Assembly (NCBI RefSeq): GCF_014126825.1
Contig: NZ_CP059900.1
Location: 682,001-746,000, forward strand
DNA from: Tomitella gaofuii
GTDB lineage: Bacteria; Actinomycetota; Actinomycetes; Mycobacteriales; Mycobacteriaceae
Direction: 5' to 3'
Length of the DNA stretch: 64,000 nt
Positions within the stretch are counted from its first letter, which is position 1; each line of letters starts with the position of its first letter. Below, piece after piece: positions 40,043 to 49,201 of this stretch. A program made the translations under genes and the position numbers. Under the pieces are notes generated by a model. The model was given only the letters and a program-made list of their open reading frames with translations. It was not told the DNA's origin and searched no databases.

Positions 40043-40839
40043 CCGCCCCGGCCCACCCGGCCTACGGGGTGCTGCGTCCGGTGACCGCCGCCGCCGGCGT
40101 CGTCCTGTGCCACAACCCGGGGATCATGGAACTCGACGGCACCAACACGTGGATCCTGCGCGCTCCGGGCGCGGACGCGGCCGTCGTCGTGGACCCGGGG
40201 CCCGATGACGCGGAGCATCTCGCGAGGGTTGCGGCGCTGGGCCCTGTGGCCGCCACCGTCGTCACCCACCGGCACGAGGACCACACCGGGGGGATCGACA
40301 GATTCCACGCGCTCACCGGAGCCGACGTGCACGCGGTGCTCCCGGAGCACCGCCGCGGCGGCGGCGGCGCACTGGAGGACGGCGCGGTGCTGGACGCGGC
40401 GGGGGTGCGCCTGCGCGTGCTCGCGACGCCCGGGCACACCGCGGACAGCGTCTCGCTCCTCATCGAGCCGGACGGCGACCGCCCCGGGGCGGTCCTCACC
40501 GGCGACACCATCCTGGGGCGGGGCACCACCGTGATCGACCCCGAGGACGGGTCGCTGCGCGACTACCTCGGTTCGCTGGAGAAATTGATCGCAGTGGGGG
40601 AGGGGGCGGCATGCCTTCCCGCGCACGGGCCCGACCTGCCGGACACCGCCGCCGTGGCCCGCGAGTACCGGGCGCACCGGCAGCAGAGGCTGGGCCAGGT
40701 CCGCGATGCGCTCGCGGTGCTGGGGGAGCAGGCGACGGCGCGGCAGGTGGTCGAGCACGTCTACCGGGACGTCGACGAATCGCTGTGGCCCGCCGCCGAA
40801 TGGTCGGTGGCCGCGCAGCTGGACTACCTGCGCGGCTGA
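40039..40839 (+). CDS. MBL-fold metallo-hydrolase (LACTB2-like)
   Basis: This 266-residue hydrolase has the zinc-binding motif VVTHRHEDHTGGI, further ligands in TPGHTADSVS, LTGDTI and AHGPDL, and a C-terminal winged helix typical of LACTB2-like proteins. Such enzymes cleave RNA or small esters; the substrate is not known. It is Rv3677c-like in position. GTG 40039 overlaps the RidA stop. The 3' end faces crp. Confidence 0.92.
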   Translation: MTAPAHPAYGVLRPVTAAAGVVLCHNPGIMELDGTNTWILRAPGADAAVVVDPGPDDAEHLARVAALGPVAATVVTHRHEDHTGGIDRFHALTGADVHAVLPEHRRGGGGALEDGAVLDAAGVRLRVLATPGHTADSVSLLIEPDGDRPGAVLTGDTILGRGTTVIDPEDGSLRDYLGSLEKLIAVGEGAACLPAHGPDLPDTAAVAREYRAHRQQRLGQVRDALAVLGEQATARQVVEHVYRDVDESLWPAAEWSVAAQLDYLRG

Positions 40840-40941
40840 GACACGGCGGCTGAGACACGCCTGCGGGCGGCGGCCACGCGGTCCGGGCGCATCCCGGCCG
40901 GTGTGCCGCCGCCCGCAGGCGCGGAAGTTCGACCCGTCGGG

Positions 40942-41616
40942 TCAGCGTGCGCGGCGCGCGAGCCGCTCGGAATCGATGATGAGCACGCTCTTGCCCTCGA
41001 GGCGCAGCCAGCCGCGGTGCGCGAAATCGGCGAGCGCCTTGTTGACGGTCTCGCGCGAGGCACCGACGAGCTGCGCGATCTCCTCCTGCGTGAGGTCGTG
41101 CGTGACGCGCAAGGCGCCGGCCTCCTGGGTGCCGAAACGCTGGGCCAGCTGGAGCAGCGCCTTGGCGACGCGGCCGGGGACATCGGTGAAGATGAGGTCG
41201 GCCAGCGAGTTGTTGGTGCGGCGCAGGCGCCGGGCCAACACGCGCAGAAGCTGCTCGGCGATCTCCGGGCGCTGCGAGATCCAGTCCTTGAGGGCCTCGC
41301 GGTCCATCGAGACCGCTTTGACCTCGGTGACCGTGATGGCGCTGGACGTGCGCGGGCCGGGGTCGAAGATGGAGAGCTCGCCGAACATGTCCGATGGGCC
41401 CATGATCGTCAGCAGGTTCTCGCGGCCGTCCGGCGAGCGCCGCCCGATCTTGATCTTGCCGGAGCCGATGATGTACAGCCGGTCGCCCGGCTCACCTTCG
41501 TGGAAGATCGTGTGGCCTCGCGGAAACTCGACCGGCTGAAGCTGCTTGATCAGGGCGGAAACTGCGGAGGGTTCTACTCCCTGGAAGATTCCGGCTCTGG
41601 CCAGGACCTCGTCCAC
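40942..41616 (-). CDS. crp: CRP/GlxR global transcription regulator
   Basis: This 224-residue regulator binds cAMP and controls carbon metabolism genes. The cyclic nucleotide domain has [20 protein letters not shown] and [16 protein letters not shown]. The helix-turn-helix is [20 protein letters not shown] near residues 173-192. The match to mycobacterial Crp (Rv3676) and C. glutamicum GlxR is close. GTG 41616 follows GAGGAG at good spacing. A TAGACT -10 box and a CRP-like palindrome lie upstream. Confidence 0.97.
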   Translation of the reverse strand: MDEVLARAGIFQGVEPSAVSALIKQLQPVEFPRGHTIFHEGEPGDRLYIIGSGKIKIGRRSPDGRENLLTIMGPSDMFGELSIFDPGPRTSSAITVTEVKAVSMDREALKDWISQRPEIAEQLLRVLARRLRRTNNSLADLIFTDVPGRVAKALLQLAQRFGTQEAGALRVTHDLTQEEIAQLVGASRETVNKALADFAHRGWLRLEGKSVLIIDSERLARRAR

Positions 41617-41725
41617 GTGGGCTCCTCATGGTCTGTGCTGTGTGTGTCTGCGCCGTGCGAATCTGTTGTGCGCCGCGCGGCTTCCGGTACCCGCGCTTGC
41701 CCGGGCACGCGGTGCATCACGACGT

Positions 41726-41767
41726 AGTCTAGTGACCGGCGCGTAATGCCCTGTGACCGAGGCTACA
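41726..41767 (-). promoter_or_regulatory. Candidate crp promoter with CRP autoregulation site
   Basis: Read on the minus strand, TAGACT (41726-41731) fits a -10 box. Upstream is TGTGACCGAGGCTACA (41752-41767), which resembles the TGTGA-N6-TCACA CRP/GlxR site with two changes. The site would be centred about 40 bases before the predicted start of transcription, the place where CRP-type activators contact RNA polymerase. Binding is inference. Confidence 0.42.
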
Positions 41768-41909
41768 GGCACGCCGCGCCGTGCGGCGGGATTTGGCGGC
41801 GGACAGGCGCCGGAAATCCGCCGGGGCGGTGCATTGCCCCGACGTTACAGTGTGCGGTCCCGGCGCCCGCGTGAGCCTCCTCGCAACGGGCGCGGGGCGG
41901 CCGCGGCGG

Positions 41910-42089
41910 TCACGGCACCCGCGCGTGGGCGGGCTCGGTGAGCAGGTCGCTGGGGGTGTGCGATTCGATGAACTCCTGCGGATCGCCGACATGGTCCGTG
42001 CGGCGTTTGAGCAGGGTCTCGATGTGTTCCATCGCCATCGCGAATGCGATCACGATCACCGGCGCGAGGACGACGAGGACTACCTGCAT
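41910..42089 (-). CDS. Small single-pass membrane protein
   Basis: This 59-residue frame starts at ATG 42089 with one strong membrane segment (VVLVVLAPVIVIAFAMAM), followed by a charged helix EHIETLLKRRTDHVGDPQEF and a polar tail. A small membrane protein gene (Rv3675) also lies between crp and nth in M. tuberculosis, though the sequences were not compared. The ribosome-binding site is weak. Function is unknown. Confidence 0.55.
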   Translation of the reverse strand: MQVVLVVLAPVIVIAFAMAMEHIETLLKRRTDHVGDPQEFIESHTPSDLLTEPAHARVP

Positions 42090-42235
42090 GCACGTGAGTA
42101 AACACCGTCGATGTCTCGTTCGGGACACGAACCCGCCGCGGGTTGTCGTACGTCACACCCAGTACGGCCGCCGCCGGGACAGATGCACCAGTGCGGTGTC
42201 CGCGGCGGTGGGGGGCGGTCCGTAGTCTGGTCGGC

Positions 42236-43036
42236 GTGGTGGTGAGTGGAGGCGCCGGCGGCCGGCGCGGTCGGCGCTGGTCCAAGCCGGAGAGCCGGCT
42301 GGCGCTCGTGCGGCGTGCACGGCGGATGAACCGCACGCTGGGGGAGGCGTTCCCGCACGTGTACTGCGAACTCGACTTCACCACCCCCTTGGAACTCGCG
42401 GTCGCGACGATCCTGTCCGCGCAGTGCACCGACAAACGGGTGAACATGGTGACGCCCGCACTGTTCGCGCGGTACCGCTCCGCGCAGGACTACGCGGCGG
42501 CCGACCGTGCGGGACTCGAAGAGATGATCCGCAGCACCGGCTTCTACCGCAACAAGACGGATTCGCTGATCAAGCTGGGCCAGGCGCTGGTGGATGAGCA
42601 CGGCGGCGAGGTCCCGGCGACCATGACGGAGCTCTCGAAGCTGCCGGGGATCGGACGTAAGACGGCCAACGTGATCCTGGGCAACGCCTTCGACGTGCCC
42701 GGGATCACGGTGGACACGCATTTCCTGCGGCTCGTGCGCCGGTGGCGCTGGTCCGAGTCGACCGATCCGGTCAAGGTGGAACACGAAGTGGGCGGCCTCA
42801 TCGAGCGGCGCGAGTGGACGCTGCTGTCGCACCGGGTGATCTTCCACGGCCGCCGCGTATGCCATGCGCGCCGTCCCGCATGCGGGGTGTGCGTGCTCGC
42901 CGCCGACTGCCCTTCCTACGGCGAGGGTCCCATCGATCCTTCCGAGGCCGCGGCGCTCGTGCGGGGCCCGGAGACCGCTCACCTGCTCGAACTCGCGGGC
43001 ATGGCGCCGGACGCGGATGCGGAGCCGTCCCGTTGA
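42236..43036 (+). CDS. nth: Endonuclease III
   Basis: Nth removes oxidised pyrimidines from DNA and nicks the abasic site. The 266-residue protein has the helix-hairpin-helix [13 protein letters not shown] with the catalytic Lys, the catalytic Asp in [12 protein letters not shown], and the cluster cysteines C-X6-C-X2-C-X5-C ([17 protein letters not shown]). Three GTG codons (42236, 42239, 42242) could start it. TAGTCT at 42223-42228 would place transcription at about the first GTG, so a leaderless message is likely. The stop overlaps the next gene. Confidence 0.94.
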   Translation: MVVSGGAGGRRGRRWSKPESRLALVRRARRMNRTLGEAFPHVYCELDFTTPLELAVATILSAQCTDKRVNMVTPALFARYRSAQDYAAADRAGLEEMIRSTGFYRNKTDSLIKLGQALVDEHGGEVPATMTELSKLPGIGRKTANVILGNAFDVPGITVDTHFLRLVRRWRWSESTDPVKVEHEVGGLIERREWTLLSHRVIFHGRRVCHARRPACGVCVLAADCPSYGEGPIDPSEAAALVRGPETAHLLELAGMAPDADAEPSR

Positions 43037-43650
43037 GTCGGCTGAGCGCCTCGGCCAAGACCGGCATCGGCGTGTTCATCGTGCTCGTCGCGCTCATCGT
43101 CGCGATGGTCATGACGCTGCTGGGCGACGACGGCGGTCCCGCCGCGTCCGCCCCGGCCGCGGCCGGCCCCACGGCATCCGGCTCCGCGTCCACCTCGCCG
43201 ACGGCTCCGGTGGCGGAATCCGCCACGCCGTTGCAGGGGTTGACCCTCGCCGACCTCTACGACGGGCACCCGGTGGACGTCGGTGCCTCCTTGGCCGGCA
43301 GACCCGCGGTGATCAACCTGTGGGCGTACTGGTGCGCGCCGTGCCGGGAGGAGCTGCCCGCGATGGAGCGGTTCGCGCGGCGGGCCGGCGACGCCGTCAC
43401 CGTGCTCACCGTGCACAGCGACCAGCACGCGGACAAAGGACGCGCGTTGCTGGAGGACCTGGGCGTCGACCTGCCGTCGGTGGCGGACCCGGAGCGCAAG
43501 GTGGCGGCGGCGGTACGGGCGCCGCAGGTGCTTCCGGTGACGGTGCTGGTCCGGCCCGACGGAACCATTGCGCGGGTGGTGGCGATACCGTTCACGGACG
43601 CCGACCATATCGCGGAGGTCGTGGAAGAGACGCTGGGAGTGACGCTGTGA
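43033..43650 (+). CDS. Membrane-anchored thioredoxin-like protein (Rv3673c-like)
   Basis: This 205-residue protein has an N-terminal membrane anchor ([18 protein letters not shown]) and an Ala/Ser/Pro linker, then a TlpA-like thioredoxin domain with the redox motif [13 protein letters not shown]. It should face the outside and reduce or transfer disulfides in exported proteins. The start is TTG 43033, inside the nth stop (TTGA). The stop overlaps the Nudix gene. The order nth-thioredoxin-Nudix-marP is the mycobacterial one. Confidence 0.9.
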   Translation: MSRLSASAKTGIGVFIVLVALIVAMVMTLLGDDGGPAASAPAAAGPTASGSASTSPTAPVAESATPLQGLTLADLYDGHPVDVGASLAGRPAVINLWAYWCAPCREELPAMERFARRAGDAVTVLTVHSDQHADKGRALLEDLGVDLPSVADPERKVAAAVRAPQVLPVTVLVRPDGTIARVVAIPFTDADHIAEVVEETLGVTL

Positions 43651-44384
43651 GTATCGCCGACGAGGGAGCGTCAGCGTCCTGCGCCGACGGCTCGGTGCCG
43701 GACTGGCTGGCAGGCCTGGCGGAGCGGTTGCATGAGGGCGGTGCGCAGCGCCGCCCCCTCCTGCCGCGGGTGCTGCAGTCGCGCGCCGTGCCGCCGGGCG
43801 TCCGCACCCGCCCCGCGTCGGTGCTCATGCTCTTCGGTGACAGCGCGACCGGAGACGGGGCCGCAGGTGACGTGCTCCTCACCCAGCGGGCGGCCACGCT
43901 GCGCCACCACAGCGGCCAGGTCGCGTTCCCGGGCGGCGCGGCGGACCCCGGCGACGGGGGCCCTGTGCAGACGGCCCTGCGTGAGGCGGAGGAGGAGACC
44001 GGGCTGCGCCCCGACGGGGTGCAGCCGCTGGCGGTGATGCCGCAGCTGTTCGTTCCGCCGTCGAAGTTCCTGGTGAGCCCCGTCCTCGCCTATTGGCGCG
44101 AGCCGTGTCCCATCCGGGTTGTCGACGAGGCAGAGACCTCGCGCGTCGCCCGCGTTCCGGTGGCGGACCTCGTGGACCCTGCGAACCGTTTTCAGGTGCG
44201 GTATCGCCAGGTGTTCACCGGTCCCGCCTTCATGGTCGACGGGATGCTCGTGTGGGGCTTCACCGCGGGTCTGCTGTCGGCGCTCATCACCGAGGCGGGG
44301 TGGGAGCGCGAGTGGGACGCAGGTGACATCCGCGAGTTGGACGTGACCCTCGCAGAGGTCGACGAGCAGGCCACGCGCGGGTGA
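43647..44384 (+). CDS. Nudix hydrolase, CoA pyrophosphatase type
   Basis: This 245-residue protein has a complete Nudix box starting GGAADPGDGG and ending REAEEETGL. Before it lies the segment LPRVLQSRAVPPGVRTRPAS, similar to the region before the Nudix box in CoA-cleaving members. It may hydrolyse CoA or its derivatives to remove damaged forms; substrate assignment is by likeness to Rv3672c-type proteins. GTG 43647 and the stop overlap both neighbours. Confidence 0.88.
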   Translation: MSIADEGASASCADGSVPDWLAGLAERLHEGGAQRRPLLPRVLQSRAVPPGVRTRPASVLMLFGDSATGDGAAGDVLLTQRAATLRHHSGQVAFPGGAADPGDGGPVQTALREAEEETGLRPDGVQPLAVMPQLFVPPSKFLVSPVLAYWREPCPIRVVDEAETSRVARVPVADLVDPANRFQVRYRQVFTGPAFMVDGMLVWGFTAGLLSALITEAGWEREWDAGDIRELDVTLAEVDEQATRG

Positions 44385-45571
44385 CCGGCTCGCTCTGGCT
44401 CGACGTCGCGGTCGTCGCCGTGGCGGTGCTCGCCGCGATGTCCGGCTGGCGGTACGGCGCGATCGCCTCGGCGCTCGCCTTTCTGGGCGTGCTCGGGGGA
44501 TTGGCCGCCGGCATCGAGTTGACCCCGCACTTGGTCGGCGGGGTGGACGACGCCCGCGGTCGGCTGCTCCTCGGCATCCTCGTGATCGTGCTGCTGGCGG
44601 TCTGCGGCGAGATCATCGGTGTCACCATCGGCCGGTTCGCGCGGCGTTTCATCCAGCACCATGCGGTGCGCCTGGTCGATTCTGCCGTCGGGGCGCTGTT
44701 CCAGGCTGTGGCGGTCCTGGTCACCGCCTGGCTGCTCGCCGTCCCGGTCGCGACGAACACCCAGACCACCGCCGCCGCGGCGGTACGCGACTCATGGGTG
44801 CTCAGCAACGTCGACGCGCTCGCCCCGTCGTGGCTGCGGGCCGTGCCGGGCCGGCTGTCCGCGTTGCTGGACACCTCCGGGCTGCCGGATGTGCTCGGGC
44901 CGTTCGCCCGGACCCCCATCACGGACGTGGACCCGCCCGCCGAGGGATCGGTGTCGGCCCCGGGGGTGGTCGCCGCGTCGGAGAGCGTGTTCGAGATCCG
45001 GGGCAGGGCCCCAGGATGTCAGCGCACGCTGGAGGGCAGCGGCTTCGTCGTCGCGCCGCAGCGGGTCATGACCAACGCGCACGTGGTGGCCGGTACGTCG
45101 TCGGTGTCGGTGATGACCGGTGACGGCGCTCTGCCGGCGACGGTGGTGCTGTTCGACCCCACCACGGATGTGGCGATCCTGGACGTGCCGGAGCTCGGAG
45201 CCGAGGCGCTGCGCTTCGCCCCCGATCCGGCCCACAGCGGCCAGGAGTCCGTCGTCCTCGGCTATCCGGGAGGAGGGCCGTTCACCGCCAGCCCCGCCCG
45301 CGTCCGCGACAGGATCATGCTGAGCGGACCGGACATCTACCATTCGACGACGATCAAGCGCGAGGTCTACACCATCCGCGGCAAGGTGCGGTCCGGCAAC
45401 TCGGGCGGCCCGCTGGTGGCCACCGACGGCAGCGTGCTCGGCGTGGTGTTCGGTGCAGCTGTGGACGACCCGGACACCGGGTTCGTGCTCACCGCGGACG
45501 AGGTGGAAGCCCAGGTGGGCTCGGCCGAACAATGGTCGCAGGCCGTCGGCACGGGTGCCTGCGTGGCGTAG
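44381..45571 (+). CDS. marP: Periplasmic acid-resistance serine protease MarP
   Basis: MarP is a membrane-bound protease needed for pH homeostasis in M. tuberculosis (Rv3671c). The 396-residue protein has four N-terminal membrane segments (CvpA-like, residues 5-125) and a chymotrypsin-like domain. The catalytic triad is His234 (TNAHVVAG), Asp263 (TTDVAILD) and Ser341 (RSGNSGGPL). Cys213 and Cys394 match the redox-regulating disulfide of the known enzyme. GTG 44381 overlaps the Nudix stop. Confidence 0.95.
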   Translation: MTGSLWLDVAVVAVAVLAAMSGWRYGAIASALAFLGVLGGLAAGIELTPHLVGGVDDARGRLLLGILVIVLLAVCGEIIGVTIGRFARRFIQHHAVRLVDSAVGALFQAVAVLVTAWLLAVPVATNTQTTAAAAVRDSWVLSNVDALAPSWLRAVPGRLSALLDTSGLPDVLGPFARTPITDVDPPAEGSVSAPGVVAASESVFEIRGRAPGCQRTLEGSGFVVAPQRVMTNAHVVAGTSSVSVMTGDGALPATVVLFDPTTDVAILDVPELGAEALRFAPDPAHSGQESVVLGYPGGGPFTASPARVRDRIMLSGPDIYHSTTIKREVYTIRGKVRSGNSGGPLVATDGSVLGVVFGAAVDDPDTGFVLTADEVEAQVGSAEQWSQAVGTGACVA

Positions 45572-45579
45572 GGGCGGGC

Positions 45580-46518
45580 TCAGTCGCGAAGGAACCGGAG
45601 GATCGCCGCACTGGTCTTGGCGGGCGCTTCCTGGTGCGGGAAGTGCCCCGTATTCACGGCCTCCAACCGTCGTTGCGGGGCCCAGCGTGCGCAGCGGCGG
45701 AACGTCGCCGGCGGCACGTGCCCGTCGTCGGTGCCGTGTATCTGGAGCACGGGGGCGCCGGGGGCGGTGCGCATCGCGGCACGGAATCGGGCACCGTCCG
45801 GCCGGAACTGGCTCCGGAACGCCCAGCGGTGGTACTCCAGCGCGCAGTGCGCAGTGCCGTCGATCCTGATGGCGGAACGCACGCGCCGCTCCGTCTCGGC
45901 GAAGTCCGCAGTGCGCGCCCAAGCGGCCCCCGCACGCTCCCGCAACACCGCGGCCGCGCCCGCGCCGTCGTCCGCGGTGAGCCTGCGCTCGCCGAGGCGC
46001 GGAACCTGGTCGGCCAGCAGACGGGGCGCGAGTGCGGAGCGCTGTGCCGCGTCGGCGATCGCCGCCCGTCGTAGCGCGAGCGGATGCGGGGCGGAGACGG
46101 TGACGATGCCGCGGACGTGGGCCGGATACAACACCGAGGCGGCCCAGCAGATCTGGCCGCCGTCGCCGTGGCCGACCAGGAAGGCGTCGTCGTGCCCGAG
46201 ACCGCGGATGAGCCCGGCCAGGTCGCCGGCGAGGGTCCAGCCGTCGTAGCCGCGCGGCGGCTTGTCGCTGTCGCCGTATCCGCGCAGGTCCACCGCCACG
46301 GTCCGGTAGCCGACGTCGCCGAGAGCGGTGAGCTGGTGGCGCCATGACCACCAGTACTGGGCGAAGCCGTGGACGAGGACGACGAGTGGCGCGGCGGCAT
46401 CCTCCGGGCCGGCCTGCGCGGCGTGCAATCGGATGCCGTTGCCCCGGACATCGATATGCCGCCACGGCCCGTCGTGGCGAACCGTCGACGGGTCCGGCCC
46501 GGTGCGGCTATCGGCCAT
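45580..46518 (-). CDS. ephE: Epoxide hydrolase-type alpha/beta hydrolase (EphE-like)
   Basis: This 312-residue protein has the oxyanion region VLVHGFAQYWWSWRHQL and an Asp nucleophile in LVGHGDGGQICW, as in epoxide hydrolases and haloalkane dehalogenases rather than serine esterases. RGYGDSDKP and the catalytic His in NTGHFPHQEAP complete the pattern. The gene follows marP as Rv3670 (ephE) does. Substrate unknown; the Asp makes an epoxide or haloalkane more likely than an ester. Confidence 0.87.
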   Translation of the reverse strand: MADSRTGPDPSTVRHDGPWRHIDVRGNGIRLHAAQAGPEDAAAPLVVLVHGFAQYWWSWRHQLTALGDVGYRTVAVDLRGYGDSDKPPRGYDGWTLAGDLAGLIRGLGHDDAFLVGHGDGGQICWAASVLYPAHVRGIVTVSAPHPLALRRAAIADAAQRSALAPRLLADQVPRLGERRLTADDGAGAAAVLRERAGAAWARTADFAETERRVRSAIRIDGTAHCALEYHRWAFRSQFRPDGARFRAAMRTAPGAPVLQIHGTDDGHVPPATFRRCARWAPQRRLEAVNTGHFPHQEAPAKTSAAILRFLRD

Positions 46519-46557
46519 CGCGGTGCCCCGGGGACGGCGTGCGCGGGCGCACGGGGG

Positions 46558-47121
46558 TCAGCGGGCGTGCCTACCGGACGCCGCGGCTGCGGCCTCGGCC
46601 ATCGACCGCTCGTGCACGGACGCGCCGGCGGGCGCGGGCGTCGGCGCGTCCTGCTTACCGCCCGACGGCAGCACGGAGGAGATCTCCTTGACGGAATCGA
46701 TCGTCTTGTTGGGCGCGCGCAACTTGCGCACGCGCAGATAACCGAGGAACCCGGCGAGCGCCGCGGCGAACACCTGGATGCCGAAGACGATGAGGAATGC
46801 CGCCCACCTCGGCAGCCACTCGCTGAGCAGCTCGCCGAGGAAGAAAAAGAAGAAGAACGCGCTGAACAGCAGGATCGTCGCGGCCACGATGAAGAACACG
46901 CTGCCCTGCAGGGCCTTCTTCACCTCGCCGGTGACCTCGGCCTTGGCCAGCTCGACCTCGGAGCGCACCAGCGTGGACACCTGGCTGGTCGCGTTCTTGA
47001 CCAACGCGCCGATGGAGGCGTCCTGTGCGGCCGGGTCCAGGTCCGACAACGGGATCGACGCCAGGGACGCGGGCGCCCCGTCGCCGGCGCCGCGGCCAGT
47101 GGTGCGGTCGGTGAAGCTCAC
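46558..47121 (-). CDS. Phage holin-like (Act_Holin) membrane protein
   Basis: This 187-residue protein has two strong membrane segments (about residues 70-90 with a run of phenylalanines, SAFFFFFFLG, and about 103-125). Before them is the helix VSTLVRSEVELAKAEVTGEV typical of the actinobacterial putative holin/Act_Holin-LLPH family. The tail is cytoplasmic. It corresponds to Rv3669. Despite the family name there is no sign of prophage. GTG 47121 has GGAGGG seven bases upstream, better than the in-frame start at 47166. Confidence 0.85.
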   Translation of the reverse strand: MSFTDRTTGRGAGDGAPASLASIPLSDLDPAAQDASIGALVKNATSQVSTLVRSEVELAKAEVTGEVKKALQGSVFFIVAATILLFSAFFFFFFLGELLSEWLPRWAAFLIVFGIQVFAAALAGFLGYLRVRKLRAPNKTIDSVKEISSVLPSGGKQDAPTPAPAGASVHERSMAEAAAAASGRHAR

Positions 47122-47299
47122 GTCAACCCTCCGTATTACGTCTGCATACGTCTGCGTCCGTGCCACCGTGCGGTCCGTGCGGCTGTGCGCACATGCGTGG
47201 CGGCCGCATCGGCCTCAGTGAATCATCGTGCCATGCGCGGCGGACTCCCACATGCCGGGTGCCGCAGAACGACCGGGCCGATGTCGCGGACGAGCGCGC

Positions 47300-48532
47300 T
47301 CACCCGACCGGGTCGGGCCGCCCGGCGTCCGCGTCGACCCGCTGGTGGTGTCGCCCGCGCAGGACCATCGCGATCGACCCGAGTATCGCGGCGATCACCG
47401 ACCCTGCCAGGACGGCGATCTTGGCCATCTCCGCCGCGTCGCCGGCCAGCGAGAGTTCGGCGATGAGCAGGCTCACGGTGAAGCCGATGCCGCCGAGAAC
47501 GGCCAGCGCAAACATGTCCATGTATTGCAGGCCCCGGGGGATCTGTGCCACGCCGAGCCTGATGGCGAGCCACGACGCGCCGAAGATCCCGATCGTCTTG
47601 CCCACCACCAGGCCCACCACGATGCCCAGGGCGATCCGATCCGATCCGAGCTCTCCGAGGAGCTCGCTGTCCACGTGCACACCGGCGGCGAAGAACGCGA
47701 AGATCGGCACGCACAGTCCCGCGGACCACGGAGTGATCCGCTCGGCGAGCCGTGTGGCGGGGGGCTCCTCCTCGCCGGGGTCGCTGCGCACGCGGGTCAG
47801 CAGGCCCAGGGCGACGCCCGCGATGGTCGCGTGGATGCCCGAGCTGTGCATGAACACCCAGGTGAGCACCGCCAGCGGAACGTACAGGAACGGCGTCGTG
47901 ATGCGGCGGTACTGCGCGAACCAGTAGACGGCGAGACTGGCGACGGCGGCGAGCAGCCAGCCGATGGCGATGCCGGACGCGAAGACGAACGCGATGACCG
48001 CGATGCCGATGAGATCGTCGACCACGGCCAGGCTCAGCAGGAACACGCGTGCGGTGGCCGGGACGTTCTTGGCCGTCAAGGAAAGCACGCCGAGTGCGAA
48101 CGCGATGTCGGTCGCGATCGGGATCGCCCATGCCTGGTCGACCCCGGGGGTGCCCCAGCCGATTCCGAGCAGGATCGCGGCGGGTACGACGACACCGCCG
48201 ACCGCGGCGATGATGGGGAGCACCGCCTTCCTGCGGTCGGACAGTTCTCCCAGGACCATCTCGCGCTTGAGCTCGACGCCGGCGATGAAGAAGAACACGG
48301 CGAGCAGACCGTCCTTGGCCCAGTCGCCCAGAGTGAGGTCGAGGTGCAGCGCCGACGGGCCGACGGTGAAGTCCCGCAGCGACACGTAGGCGTCGAACAA
48401 GGGGGTGTTGGCGGCGATGAGGGCCAGAACTGCGGCGCCGAGGAGGGCCAGTCCGCCGACGGTCTCCTTGCGGAAGAAGTCGCCGGTTCGGGAAGCGAGG
48501 CCGGGGGCGGGAGTCATCGGACTGTGGGGCAT
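47300..48532 (-). CDS. nhaA: Na+/H+ antiporter NhaA
   Basis: This 410-residue membrane protein exchanges sodium for protons. The ion-binding aspartates are Asp172 and Asp173 (LAVVDDLIGIAV), with Asp142 in IATDIAFALGVL and the functional Lys in GLVVGKTIGIFG. Twelve membrane segments are predicted and the length is normal. ATG 48532 and an ATG five codons later are both possible starts. Nothing obvious regulates it in the 5' region. Confidence 0.95.
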   Translation of the reverse strand: MPHSPMTPAPGLASRTGDFFRKETVGGLALLGAAVLALIAANTPLFDAYVSLRDFTVGPSALHLDLTLGDWAKDGLLAVFFFIAGVELKREMVLGELSDRRKAVLPIIAAVGGVVVPAAILLGIGWGTPGVDQAWAIPIATDIAFALGVLSLTAKNVPATARVFLLSLAVVDDLIGIAVIAFVFASGIAIGWLLAAVASLAVYWFAQYRRITTPFLYVPLAVLTWVFMHSSGIHATIAGVALGLLTRVRSDPGEEEPPATRLAERITPWSAGLCVPIFAFFAAGVHVDSELLGELGSDRIALGIVVGLVVGKTIGIFGASWLAIRLGVAQIPRGLQYMDMFALAVLGGIGFTVSLLIAELSLAGDAAEMAKIAVLAGSVIAAILGSIAMVLRGRHHQRVDADAGRPDPVG

Positions 48533-49201
48533 GGGAGGCGGGAGACCTTCCGTCGGATGTCGTCATCGGAGCCGAACCCGGACAGGCCCCACGTGGACGG
48601 CCACCCTGCATCGTGTGCGGCGCGCGGATGCGACACCGCCGAACGCGGATCAGTCATGGCAGAACCATACGTAGACCGATGCCCGTGCATCGACTGCCGA
48701 CCAGACTTCCCGGCACACCGCGGACGAGTCTACCGTGCCGTGCGGACCGGCCCCCGGCGGCCCGGCCGGCGCGGCGGTTCTGTGAGTCGCGGATTTTCAC
48801 TGAGCTCCAACGCTTTTCAGTGTCGCGCGGGGCGGCGTCCCCGTCATGGCCGTGGGGGCGGGCAACAAAACGATTGTCATGATCGGTTGAACATGTAACA
48901 AAAATCCTGCGTTACGAGATGCCCATTGGTGGGGGATGGCTAAGGTTCAACTCGATGATGAGGATGCTAAATACAGCTATACCGTTCGAATGACAGCCGT
49001 TGAATCTCATACCTTCCCCTGGGGTCGCTCCACTGCTACTCGCGAGTCATTCAGTGCTACTGTGATGCGCATCAACGGGGTAACCAGTGCAATCCGTGGC
49101 GAGAGGCCGTCGGGGCGCGCGGGAACCGTGCGGCGTACTGCATCGGGGAAGTGCGCACTCCGGGATCGCCCTGAATGGAATCAATGTCGAGGTGGGTATC
49201 C
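48533..49201. other. Intergenic region with locally low GC
   Basis: This 669-base gap separates nhaA (minus) from the Ser/Gly repeat gene (plus). From about 48860 to 49070 the DNA is clearly richer in A and T than the rest of the window (for example 48891-48915), and it contains a perfect 10-base palindrome ACTCGCGAGT (49038-49047). It probably holds the repeat gene's promoter and 5' leader. A frame at 48936-49301 overlaps the repeat gene and has no convincing ribosome-binding site. I see no RNA motif I can name. Confidence 0.5.

Noticed and set aside
46558-47121. Holin-family protein as a sign of prophage
   Set aside because: The neighbours are conserved chromosomal genes in mycobacterial order, with no integrase, attachment site or structural phage genes. 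The family name is historical.
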